Source: Emergomyces orientalis (taxonomy: Eukaryota > Ascomycota > Eurotiomycetes > Onygenales > Ajellomycetaceae). Taken from it: DNA of 64,000 nucleotides. Numbering within the stretch: the stretch's first letter is position 1; each line of letters starts with the position of its first letter. This document shows positions 46,146 through 58,496 of this stretch, piece after piece. The stretch spans positions 1 through 64,000 of the forward strand of contig MOWL01000051.1 of the NCBI GenBank assembly GCA_002110485.1. Direction: 5' to 3'. A program made the translations under genes and the position numbers. A model generated the notes under the pieces. That model made no database searches. It was not told where the DNA came from and saw only the letters and a program-made list of their open reading frames with translations.

Positions 46146-46537
46146 TATTATTATTCTTCCATTATAGATATATGCAGTCAGAGACTATGATATCTACCTG
46201 AGACTCAAAGAGTCTCAGGATTTTTCTAACTTTAAAACTAATTAATATACATTTTTTCTTCAAACAAATAGCACTTGCAATACTTGAATTCCAGCTCAGA
46301 ATAGTCAGCAAATTGGTTTTTCTTTTTTTATTTATTTATTTATAAATATCTTTGAAGATTATTTATATTTTCTTTTTTTCATATAATTTTCAAGTGATTA
46401 CAAAGAAAATAAATTAATGATAGACAAAATAACTCATGACATGAATACAAACGAAATAAAAGACAGACTCTAACACAAAAGAAATAGTGAGATATTATAT
46501 AATATCTAGCAATTTTTATAAAGAATATTTCAGATTC

Positions 46538-49500
46538 TCATTCATTTATATTTTCATCTTTGAAATAGAATTGATTTCTAGTAGCTATTTGAGTTTCATT
46601 GAGAAAATCAATTAAATATTGACTGTCTATTTCAGTTGAAAATAGTAGTTTCATATTCATTTCTCTCAGCTTATATTTATATCTCAGTTCAGCTCTAAGT
46701 TCTTGATTTAATAAGCAATTCATTAAGATATGTTCTGGGTCTTCAAGAGAGTCACAATATTCATAATTTTCACTTTCAATATCAGATATTCTTTTCAAAT
46801 AAGATTTGAAATAGCCATGATCTAATTTCAATTGAATGATTGAGAAGAAAAGCTTCTTCTTGCACTTAATAGAGCATGATTTCCATTTAGATTTAGTTTC
46901 AAATCTAAGATAGTGAGGACTTTTTCTTTGTTTTTTTCATATTTTATGTCATTTTTCTAAGCAATTCTCTTTTATCTTTCTTTTAATAAAAGACCATGAA
47001 ACTATTTTTAAACTTGCAATATTTAGTTCTGTTCCTTTCTTTGCTGCTTCATCAGCAAGCTCATTTCCATGTATATTTATATGAGCAGGAACCCAGCTCA
47101 GATATATCTTTGTCTTATATTTTAATTGAATTCTTTTGCATATCTTTAGAATTACTTCTATATTCATTTAATTATTATGAATTTCATTCTTTTGAATTCT
47201 TTTCAAAGCTGCTTGACTATCTGAAAAAATCCATGCTTCTTTCATATCTTTTCTTTTTGAAGCTTTTATTTCTATCAGTTTAAAAGCTTTTATAATAGCA
47301 TATAATTCAGCATCAAATACTTCACATTCATTTCCAATATTCCATGAATCTGATGTATATTTGTAATTATCTTCTGTATATGCTATTCCAGCTCCTAGGC
47401 CTTTATTTTCATTCATTGAATCATCTGAATAAATTAGAATTGACTTTTTAAAATCAATTTTCTCTATTATTCTTTTGTGATTCTCAGCTTCTTCTTGTTT
47501 TGATAATGCACTTATTTCAATTGAAATCATTGAGTCTAGTTTTTCTTTCCATGAATATAGCTTTTCATGTTCAATCTTTTCAATATTTAATGAGGAGAAC
47601 TCATCTTTAATCATTGAGCATACTCTATATAGTTGAGAAGAAATTTTTTTTCTATTTCTCTCATTTTCTTGATTTTCTTGACTTTCATTCCAATCTAGAT
47701 ATCTATTCCAATCTAAGTCATTTCCAGATTGAATTGGAGGATAAGATGTAGATATTCTTTTTCTAATTGAATGAATATCTGGCATTTTCATGATTCTCAG
47801 TGTATAATTCTTGCATATCTTCTCAAATCTTATTTCAGGAGGTGATATAGAAGCTTCTATTTCCATAGCTCTACATGGAGAGGTTTTGAAAGCTCCCAGA
47901 ATTCTTCTTAAAGCTGTATTCTGCAATTTTTGAAACTTATCTATGAAGTGTTTCTGGTTCTTCCACCATATCTGAACACCATAATCAGAAATAGATGCTA
48001 TACATGCAATGTATAGCTGTCTCATAGCTTGAAATGATAAACCCCTTTCAGTATTAGAAAGTTGTATTATACTATTTAAAACTCTTTCAGCTTGAGCCAT
48101 TCTTTTTTGAATATGAGATTTAAAATTGAGTTTTGAATCCAGTCAGATTTCTAGCCATCTTACAACTGATTTAGGCTTTATTTCTTGATTTAATAGATTT
48201 AAACTTATTTCCTTTTCATATCTTTTTGGAAAAAAGTGAATTAATTCAGTTTTTTCCATATCAAATTGAATTAGGTTTAAATCTCCTCTATTAAATATCT
48301 CTTGTGCAGCTTTTTCAATATTTTCACAATTTTCTTTTATTGTTCTTGAGCTGAAAATCAGACCTATATCATCAACATAGCTAGAAGATCTCACTATCTC
48401 CATTTCTCTATCTTTGAATAGATTTTTTGTATATATAGCAAATAGAATTGGTGAGACTGGAGACCCCTGAGGAACTTCTATTTCAATTTCAGTAATATCT
48501 TGCTTTAATGAGTCAAAAAGTAGTTGAATATATCTTTTTGACATAAAACATATAACCCACTTTATTAATGCTTTTGGTAGTTTCATCTCTTGAAGAATAA
48601 TTATTAGCTTATTCTTTGAAACATGATCAAAAGCACCTTTTATATCAATAAAAGCAGCTGTTGTAACTAAGCCTTCATTTTTTGCCATTTGAATATCATG
48701 AATTATTGATAAAACTGTATCTATTGCAGAATTCTGTTTTCTGCCACCCATTTGATCATTATATAATAAATCAGTGATTGAGCCTAGATATGATAATCTT
48801 GTTGCTATTATTTTTTCAAGAATTTTTCCCAAGCAATTCAAAAGTGATATAATTCTATAAGACTTTGGCATAGTAGCTTTTCTATTTGGTTTTGCAAGAT
48901 CTATACCAGTTGCTTGTCTCCAGCATTCAGGGTGATACCCATTCTTCATTAGTTGAGAGAATAATTCAAATAATTCATTTTTCAGAGAATGAAAGACTTT
49001 TTGAATGATTAAATGATTTATAGTATCAGGTCCTGCAGCTGTTTTTGTAGAACTTGTAAAAACAGCAGTTTCAAGTTCATTTCTAGATAGATCTGGCCAA
49101 GCCCATCTTGAATCTTCAATATATTCACATATTGAACTATATTGTTCAGATTGAGGTGGTTTTTGAAATAGAATTTTCATAAAAGCCTGACATTTTTGTT
49201 CAAAAGAATGAGCAATATATTCCTCATTTTCTATTTTATATTTTAGAGATGGAAGCTTTGCAACAGATTTAGACTTTGTATATTTAAAAGCTTTAAATAT
49301 TTCTTTTCCCTGTGCATTCTCAAGAAATTTATTCCAGCAGCTAGTTTTAGCTTTTTTAATTAATGTGAAATATTCATTTCTTATTCTTTTATATTCTTCA
49401 TAAGATATGATATTCTCTTTCCATTCTTTTTTTATTTTTGCTAGATTTTTTATTTTTTCTGTTATTTCTTCTGACCACCAAGGTTTTGAGAATTCTGAGA

Positions 49501-50485
49501 GCTTTTTCTTTGATATAAAGTTTTTAATACTTTCTAATATAATTTCAGTTATTATATTAGTTCTACTTTCTAGTATTATATCTGTTATTATTGTTTTTTC
49601 ATTTCAATTTGATAATTCTTCTTTTTTTTCAAATTTTAAATCTTCAATTCTCTTATTGATTTCAGACCATTCAGCTTTTTCAAAATTATATTGATTTGAT
49701 AGTAGAGGATTCTCACATGTTTCCTTTTCATCAATTTCAATATTAAATTGAATAACTTCATGAGCAGATCCTGATGTTTCTTCTGCATTAATAAATCAAT
49801 TATAGACCTTGTTTTCAATCAAATTTTTTGATAGAAAGATTAAGTCTATGATTGATTTCTTCATTAAGTTGTTTCTAAAGAAGGTCTGTCTATCAATTTC
49901 ATTTATAATATCTAATTCATGTTGTAGAGCCCACTCTACTATTTTCTCTGATCTTATTGAATAATCACATTCAGAATTCCATCATATATAATGTGCATTG
50001 AAATCATCACATATAATAGCATTTTTTTCTGAACTTAAATTCAGCAGTTCTCTGTCAACTGTTCATGAATTATCATTTATCTTCAGTGATTTTTCATTAT
50101 AAATATTTATCAATTGAATACTGTCAAATTGATTTCTTGTATCTATAATATCTCCAACTAGAATATCAGAATTAGATATATAATAACTTTTTATATTGAA
50201 TTGAAATCTTGATCTTTTTCTTGCATATATTACAACTCTTGCTTTTACATCTGATTTCTCTGGTAAAAAGCAGTGATAGCTTGAATGAGAAATTATAAAT
50301 TGTTGTTCTATATCAAAATTTGACTCTTGTAATAGAATGAAGTCAGTTTGCTCTTCAAAGCCTATCTGTAAGCATGAATAGATAGCATCTTTATTTCTAT
50401 CAACATTGTTTTGAATAAAAGTTATTTTTGAAGCATTTTTGATAGTTTTTTTCTTCTTTTTATTATTATTTTGTGTAGTAAACAT
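46538..50485 (-). pseudogene. A2 ORF2: endonuclease-RT-RNase H with premature stops
   Basis: Minus-strand frame from ATG 50485 to TGA 46538-46540, the counterpart of A1 17262-21209. It has the same RT motifs (VPQGSPVSPILFA, SYVDDIGLIF), the same RNase H residues, and the same internal TGA and TAA positions. With eight identical stops it is not functional unless UGA is read through. Exact sharing of lesions with A1 means they arose before the two copies acquired their common interior. Confidence 0.87.
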
Positions 50486-50518
50486 GTACAAAAGGAATAA
50501 ATTGAAGCTGTGTTTCTT

Positions 50519-53500
50519 TTATTCTGAATCAGGTAATAGATTATATCTATTATCTGTATTCAGAGCTGGAACTTCTACTGCTTTCATAGAAATGAGATTT
50601 TCTTTATCTTTTCTCATTTTTATAGATGTAACAGAGTTTAAGATCTGTCTATTTTTTGAAAAAGAATTTGACTCAGAAGAAATAGACATTTGAGAATTTC
50701 TTCTTTTTGTAGTTTTATCTATTTTCTCTGTATTTTGAGTTTCTTTTCTCCATTTCACATCTTTATTGAAAGACTTTTTTGCAACTGGTATAGTTCTTGC
50801 AAAACCAAATAGAAAAGCTACTATGCCAAAGTCTTATAGAATTATATCACTTTTGAATTGCTTGGGAAAAATTCTTGAAAAAATAATAGCAACAAGATTA
50901 TCATATCTAGGCTCAATCACTGATTTATTATATAATGATCAAATGGGTGGCAGAAAACAGAATTCTGCAATAGATACAGTTTTATCAATAATTCATGATA
51001 TTCAAATGGCAAAAAATGAAGGCTTAGTTACAACAGCTGCTTTTATTGATATAAAAGGTGCTTTTGATCATGTTTCAAAGAATAAGCTAATAATTATTCT
51101 TCAAGAGATGAAACTACCAAAAGCATTAATAAAGTGGGTTATATGTTTTATGTCAAAAAGATATATTCAACTACTTTTTGACTCATTAAAGCAAGATATT
51201 ACTGAAATTGAAATAGAAGTTCCTCAGGGGTCTCCAGTCTCACCAATTCTATTTGCTATATATACAAAAAATCTATTCAAAGATAGAGAAATGGAGATAG
51301 TGAGATCTTCTAGCTATGTTGATGATATAGGTCTGATTTTCAGCTCAAGAACAATAAAAGAAAATTGTGAAAATATTGAAAAAGCTGCGCAAGAGATATT
51401 TAATAGAGGAGATTTAAACCTAATTCAATTTGATATGGAAAAAACTGAATTAATTCACTTTTTTCCAAAAAGATATGAAAAGGAAATAAGTTTAAATCTA
51501 TTAAATCAAGAAATAAAGCCTAAATCAGTTGTAAGATGGCTAGGAATCTGGCTGGATTCAAAACTCAATTTTAAATCTCATATTCAAAAAAGAATGGCTC
51601 AAGCTGAAAGAGTTTTAAATAGTATAATACAACTTTCTAATACTGAAAGGGGTTTATCATTTCAAGCTATGAGACAGCTATACATTGCATGTATAGTATC
51701 TATTTCTGATTATGGTGTTCAGATATGGTGGAAGAACCAGAAACACTTCATAGATAAGTTTCAAAAATTGCAGAATACAGCTTTAAGAAGAATTCTGGGA
51801 GCTTTCAAAACCTCTCCATGTAGAGCTATGGAAATAGAAGCTTCTATATCACCTCCTGAAATAAGATTTGAGAAGATATGCAAGAATTATGCACTGAGAA
51901 TCATGAAAATGCCAGATATTCATTCAATTAGAAAAAGAATATCTACATCTTATCCTCCAATTCAATCTGGAAATGACTTAGATTGGAATAGATATCTAGA
52001 TTGGAATGAAAGTCAAGAAAATCAAGAAAATGAGAGAAATAGAAAAAAAATCCCTTCTCAACTATATAGAGTATGCTCAATGATTAAAAATGAGTTCTCC
52101 TCATTAAATATTGAAAAGATTGAACACAAAAAGCTATATCCATGAAAAGAAAAACTAGGCTCAATGATTTCAATTGAAATAAGCACATTATCAAAACCAG
52201 AAGAAGCTGAGAATCATAGAAGAATAATAGAGAAAATTGATTTTAAAAAGTCAATTCTAATCTATTCAGATGGTTCAATGAATGAAAATAAAGGCCTAGG
52301 AGCTGGAATAGCATATACAGAAGATAATTACAAATATACATCAGATTCATGGAATATTGGAAATGAATGTGAAGTATTTGATGCTGAATTATATGCTATT
52401 ATGAAAGCTTTTAAACTGATAGAAATAAAAGCTTCAAAAAGAAAAGATATGAAAGAAGCATGGATTTTTTCAGATAGTCAAGCAGCTTTGAAAAGAATTC
52501 AAAAAAATGAAATTCATAATGATCAAATGAATATAGAAGTAATTCTAAAGATATGCAAAAGAATTCAATTAAAATATAAGACAAAGATATATCTGAGCTG
52601 AGTTCCTGCTCATATAAATATACATGGAAATGAGCTTGCTGATGAAGCAGCAAAGAAAGGAACAGAACTAAATATTGCAAGTTCAAAAATAGTTTCATGG
52701 TCTTTTATTAAAAGAAAGATAAAAGAGAATTGCTTAGAAAAATGGCATAAAATATGAGAAAAACAAAGAAAAAGTCCTCACTATCTTAGATTTGAAACTA
52801 AACCTAAATGGAAATCATGCTCTATTAAGTGCAAGAAGAAGCTTTTCTCCTCAATCATTCAATTGAAACTAGGTCATGGCTATTTCAAATCTTATTTGAA
52901 AAGAATATCTGATATTGAAAGTGAAAATTGTGAATATTGTGACTCTCTTGAAGACCCAGAACATATCTTAATGAATTGCTCATTAAATCAAGAACTTAGA
53001 GCTGAACTGAGATATAAATATAAGCTGAGAGAAATGAATATGAAACTACTATTTTCAACTGAAATAGACAGTCAATATTTAATTGATTTTCTCAATGAAA
53101 CTCAAATAGCTACTAGAAATCAATTCTATTTCAAAGATGAAAATATAAATGAATGAGAATCTGAAATATTCTTTATAAAAACTGCTAGATATTATATAAT
53201 ATCTCACTATTTCTTTTGTGTTAGAGTCTGTCTTTTATTTTCTTTGTATTCATGTCATGAGTTATTTTGTCTATCATTAATTTATTTTCTTTGTAATCAC
53301 TTGAAAATTATATGAAAAAAAGAGAATATAAATAATCTTCAAAGATATTTATAAATAAATAAATAAAAAAAAGAAAAATCAATTTGCTGACTATTCTGAG
53401 CTGGAATTCAAGTATTGCAAGTGCTATTTGTTTGAAGAAAAAATGTATAGTAATTAGTGTTAAAGTTAGAAAAATCCTGAGACTCTTTGAGTCTCAGGTA

Positions 53501-54873
53501 GATATCATAGTCTCTGACTGCATATATATCTATAATTGAAGAATAATAATAATAATAATGAAAGACTTTTTCTTGAAAATGAAAATACAATCTTTTGAAA
53601 TAGATGTGTGCTTTTCATAGCAATTACTGCATTTGATTTCAGTGTGATTGCAGATTTCATCTATTTTTCTACATGTGTTGCAAGAATGTTCATTTGTTTT
53701 GTGATCTAAAGCACAAAACTGACATTTAGAATTTCTTTTACAAGTATTTGCAAAGTGTCCATGTTTCTGACAGTTTGAGCATTGAATTTGAGATTTAATA
53801 TTCTCTCTTGAATCTTTGAATTCAAATACTTTCATTTTCAATCCTGCAATTATAATATACTGTCGTTTTGACTGTTCTATTGTATTTGTAGTAATTAAAA
53901 CTGAAGCATTTTGATTTCTTTGTCTTTGCTCATAAGAATTGAGCCAAATTGGGGTTTTTTTCAAAGAAATTAAATTATATATTTCAATTTCTTCTTTCAA
54001 ATTTATCATGTCTTCTTCATGATCAAAGATTTCAACTGAAATATTATGTAATACAAATTTTCTCCATTTCTCATCTTTTTCATATAAAACTTTAATAGAG
54101 AGAGTTTTTTAAACTATCTCTTTTCAGCAGTTTTCATTTTGAATTAGATATTCAGAGCTGAAATCTGGCATAGCAGTAATTACAATTGAATTTCCCAGAA
54201 AAGAGGTTTCAATTGATGAGATAACTGACTGAAATTCTTCATTTTAAGTTTTAAAATGAAAATTTTGATTGATTTTGTTTCTAAGTTCAAAAATGAACTT
54301 AGAATCATTTAGAATAGATTTATCAAAGATAGCTCTATCACTAACTTTTAAAATCAGTCTCTGTTTTTTTGATTCAAGAAATTTAATCTCTTTTTGAGCT
54401 TTTCTTTGTTCTTTTTTCTCAACTAATGAGAAAATTTTTTCTGCTTTTTTCAGCTGTTTTTCTTTTTCAATATTTTGTGAGCTATTGAGAGCTTGAGTAT
54501 AGATTTTTGTCTCATTTTCAGTGTTTTCTTTTGAAAGAGATTCAGAAGAGATTTTTTGAGATACAGATTTTTCAGTTTTTTTCAAAACTATCTTCAGATT
54601 TGAAGAAATATTAAGTTTAAACTTAATAATTTCATTCAGTTGTCTTGCTTGTGAATGCAGAATAAGAAGAATTTCTTCATTTTCTTCATACATGCACTGT
54701 TTATATAGCTTATCAGCTATTTTTTGTAGATTTTTCACTTCATCTACTTTGTGTCTGTCTATTTCTTCTTTTTTTCTTTTCTTCAAAATCTCAATTTCAG
54801 AAACAGTTTCTATGAAATTATTTCTATTTTTGCATGGAGTCATCATGTTCACAGATTGAGGTGAGTTATTCAT
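50519..54873 (-). pseudogene. A2 ORF1, gag-like zinc-knuckle protein, interrupted
   Basis: Runs 54873-53559 and 50766-50519 on the minus strand around the nested copy. Identical to the A1 frame, with the same three stops and CCHC knuckles. The AAAAAGTCTTTCA duplication around the insert is seen here as TGAAAGACTTTTT at 50767-50779 and 53559-53571. Confidence 0.8.
50780..53558 (+). mobile_element. nested 5'-truncated family A copy inside A2
   Basis: 2779 bp, exactly as long as its counterpart in A1, at the same internal position with the same duplication. It carries the RT 3' half, RNase H (frame 52164-52601) and C-terminal Cys motif (52863-53156) in opposite orientation to A2, ending in six AAT triplets. 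Identical junctions in both composites rule out two separate nested insertions. Confidence 0.88.
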
Positions 54874-56163
54874 GATTTCTTTGAGTATATTAGATAATTA
54901 GTCAAATTAAATAGTATTCTCAGATTTTTGCTATTTTTTCTACTAGAAATAGTATCTAGATTAGATTTTTCAAGAGAATCTAATAAACTAATATTGATTT
55001 TTAAAGATAAATCAATTAAATCTTCACAGACTTCTTTCTTGTGCTACAAAATGAAGAGAAAAGAATTGATTTCAATGAATAATAAATTATTCAATTGAAA
55101 TGACAGTTTTTGAAAGAAAAACTGACAAAATAAATCAATTTTTTGCAGAGAAATTGATAAAAACTATTCAGAAATATTCAATATTCTAAACTTCTCCCCA
55201 CATATCAAGTATGCAGCTCAAAATTGAGATTATTTTCAAAAACTGAATCAGTCACTGAAGTAAAGAAATATGAATTTGTGTAGAATTTTCTTGATTTATT
55301 TACTCAGAGCTAAATCAAGAAAAACACTCTAACTCTTGCAAATTTTGTCTTTTTCAATTTAAAAAGCTTCTCAAAATTTCTGCTTGAAATAGGCCCCACC
55401 TCAAATCAAGATTGTATTCCTGAAATATCAATATGAATTAATACTGAATAGATTTCCTTTTCTATTCAAATTAATCTCATATATTTTACTAGATAGCTCT
55501 TAATAAATGTAATTTATTAAGTCACACAGATGAGTATGCAAATGAAGAATCAACAGACTAAATCTGTACTATTTTCTTATATAATAATATATATATATAC
55601 AAGTATGTATATATATTACTTGCAGGGACCAAGCTATTTTTTTAAACACTGATATTTCCACTTTTTCTCGTTCCGTTTTGTAGAGAGGGTAGGTTTCGGG
55701 GATTTTCTGATTGAAGGGTAGGTCACGTGTGATCTGTGCTGAGGTATTTTTTTGTCACTTTTCTGCCGGGCGAGGTAGGGCGGTACAGGGAAAAGACTTG
55801 ACACTGATGCAAAGAAACATGAAAATCAATCAGAGTTTTCACACAGGTTTTGACAATGAATTGTTCAGAAAGAGATGGTCGGAATGAATTCAAAATTGAG
55901 ACAGTTGTAATATCTGGTTTGTTCTAGCTTCTATCAAAATTCTATGTAAATTGGGCCGAAACTGATGAAGTTATGTGATGAAGTGTGATTTTCTTTCCTC
56001 TTAGAGATTGCAAACATGTTTTCCTCAATAGCTTCATCAACTTGCGCTCAATTTTAATAAAAAGTGAATAAATTGCTTTCTCAAACAAGAGCTTTCAAAT
56101 GGATGTCTTTTCGTCTTCTAATTCGAAGAATTGGGCTGGTTGTCAAACGTGATATAATTCTAT
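54874..56163 (-). promoter_or_regulatory. 5' UTR / presumed internal promoter of A2
   Basis: Mirror of 11584-12873. It differs from A1 at about 13 positions between 55687 and 56045, mainly C-to-T or G-to-A, and at several of these agrees with A3. From about 55687 inward to ORF1 I saw no differences from A1. Confidence 0.5.
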
Positions 56164-56177
56164 GCCAGAAACAATGT

Positions 56178-56930
56178 ATAAGTGAAGAAATAAGATGAAA
56201 AGACACATATAAAAAAGAAAATATATGCAGTACTGATTAAAAGTACACTCTTGAAAACAGTTGACTGAAATGACTCAGTTAAAATAATTGAGAATATCTA
56301 CAGACAGAACTCAATACTGAGATACAGAGTATTAATTCACAAAACTGCAAAAAAACTGCTAAAATAACAGAAATCACATGAAAGTATTGTGATATATGTA
56401 GCAACATCACAGCAGACAAACACACTGATGAAAGGAGATCTTATTCTAGAGAATGAATACTGTATAGCAGAGATCTTTCATAGAGAGACTCAGATCACTC
56501 AATACTATAGCTGTCATCAGTATGAACATATTGCCAAATACTGCTGCAAAGGGGAGATGTGCGTGCACTGTGCAGTAAAAGATTATACTGACAGAAACTG
56601 CTCTACACTGACTGAGAGAGGAAAAGCAAGCTGCTGTAACTGTGAAAATAGTTATTCAGCTTAATTTAAAAACTGCTCTGAACAACACTTAGCAGTCAAT
56701 CTGGCCAGAAAGGCTCTTAAGAACTGCTCAGAGCAGTTTAAAGTGCAGAGCCTGAATGAGAAGAGCTGAATCATCTCTAAAAAATAAAGCAGACTCACAC
56801 ATGAGAAGGCTTTCAGCAGTTAACAGAAAATGAGCAGATCTACAGATATAGCAAGAGCAGAGACAAGACAGAGAGACTTCATGAGTGAGTATGTATGAAT
56901 CAATCAGTCAAATAACACACAGAACATGGA
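56178..56930 (+). pseudogene. B2 ORF1, zinc-knuckle part
   Basis: Open from about 56389: LMKGDLILENEYCIAEIFHRETQITQYYSCHQYEHIAKYC parallels LVLGNEYCTVEIFHRE and CYKCQQYGHIARFC of B1, followed by CVHCAVKDYTDRNC and CCNCENSYSA-stop-FKNC, then ARKALKNC-like sequence. It continues the ORF1 begun at 45559. Decayed, non-functional. Confidence 0.7.
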
Positions 56931-58496
56931 CATGCATGCAACGCTTTCCCCCGAACCAGCCCAATTCTTCGAATTAGAAGACGAAAAGACATCCATTTGA
57001 AAGCTCTTGTTTGAGAAAGCAATTTATTCACTTTTTATTAAAATTGAGCGCAAGTTGATGAAGCTATTGAGGAAAACATGTTTGCAATCTCTAAGAGGAA
57101 AGAAAATCACACTTCATCACATAACTTCATCAGTTTCGGCCCAATTTACATAGAATTTTGATAGAAGCTAGAACAAACCAGATAGTACAACTGTCTCAAT
57201 TTTGAATTCATTCTGACTATCTCTTTCTGAACAATTCATTGTTAAAACCTGTGTGAAAACTCTGATTGATTTTCATGTTTCTTTGCACCAGTGCCAAGTC
57301 TTTTCCCTGTACCGCCCTACCTCGTCCGGCAGAAAAGTGACAAAAAAATACCTCAGCACAGATCACACGTGATCTACTCTTTAATCAGAAATTCCCCGAA
57401 ACCTACCCTCTCTACAAAACTGAACGAGAAAAAGTGGAAATATCAGTGTTTAAAAAATAGCTTGGTCCCTGCAAGTAATATATATATATATTTGTATATA
57501 TACATATTATTATATAAGAAAATAGTACAGATTTAGTCTGTTGATTCTTCATTTGCATACTCATCTGTGTGACTTAATAAATTACATTTATTAAGAGCTA
57601 TCTAGTAAAATATATGAGATTAATTTGAATAGAAAAGAAAATCTATTTAGTATTAATTCATATTGATATTTCAGGAATACAATCTTGATTTGAGGTGGGG
57701 CCTATTTCAAGCAGAAATTTTGAGAAGCTTTTTAAATTGAAAAAGACAAAATTTGCAAGAGTTAGAGTGTTTTTCTTGATTTAGCTCTGAGTAAATAAAT
57801 CAAGAAAATTCTATACAAATTCATATTTCTTTACTTCAGTGACTGATTCAGTTTTTGAAAATAATCTCAATTTTGAGCTGCATACTTGATATGTGAGGAG
57901 AAGTTTAGAATATTGAATATTTCTGAATAGTTTTTATCAATTTCTCTGTAAAAAATTGATTTATTTTGTTAGTTTTTCTTTCAAAAACTGTCATTTCAAT
58001 TGAATAATTTATTATTCATTGAAATCAATTCTTTTCTCTTCATTTTATAGCACAAGAAAGAAGTCTGTGAAGATTTAATTAATTTATCTTTATTATTATT
58101 ATATTATACACCACTTAATCTCAGGGATATGTGGGAAACTATTTATTTTATCTAACAAGGAAAACCATGCAATAAGAGAGCTTACTGCTGGATTAAAAAC
58201 CTCATGCACTAATAAATGTATGCAACAGTTTCTGTGAGACTTCGGGCTACCGGGGACCAGCAACTGCTGTCCTCAAGAAGAGAAGAGAATGGAATGAGAA
58301 AAGAAAAATTAAAAATAAAGAAAAATTACACTGAGCATTTTTGAAAATGCGCCCGCGTGTGAGTGAGTGAGTGAAAGACGCCAACTGCGCTCTGAAGCAT
58401 AGAGAGCCGCGTCTTTAGCCTGAAATGAGCATGGGGATGTGCCATGAGCACTGATTTTGTGTGGTAAGCGCGCTTTCAGCGGTTTCAGCATGGTGT

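Larger units (their letters stand above)
46146..56163 (-). mobile_element. A2: composite family A LINE, inverted twin of A1
   Basis: 10,018 bp, flanked by a 14-bp duplication. Every feature of A1 is present in mirror image: ORF1 start at 54873, nested copy at 50780-53558, ORF2 from 50485 to 46538. Paired coordinates add up to 67747 from the 5' UTR through the end of ORF2, so there is no net length difference over more than 9.5 kb, and all compared frames translate identically, stops included. About 13 substitutions are seen in the first ~450 nt of the element and a few changes in the last ~170 nt. It lacks the extra bases found at the 5' tip of A1 and instead ends in about 24 nt of unrelated sequence before the duplication. 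Confidence 0.87.
45480..56937 (+). mobile_element. B2: family B LINE relic, 5' part only, split by A2
   Basis: Plus-strand sequence at 45480-46145 and 56178-56937 forms one element once A2 and one duplication copy are removed. Both pieces align along the ORF1 of B1 (61961-63346 minus) in the right order, but with many substitutions and stops. No ORF2 follows; A3 begins at 56938, so the element was cut there or continues beyond this window. The interrupted element dates A2 as younger than B2. Confidence 0.75.

Noticed and set aside
11580..56163. A1 and A2 as the arms of one large inverted segmental duplication
   Set aside because: Each arm ends exactly at its own, different target-site duplication and the flanks (family C, family B) are unrelated, so separate insertions are required.
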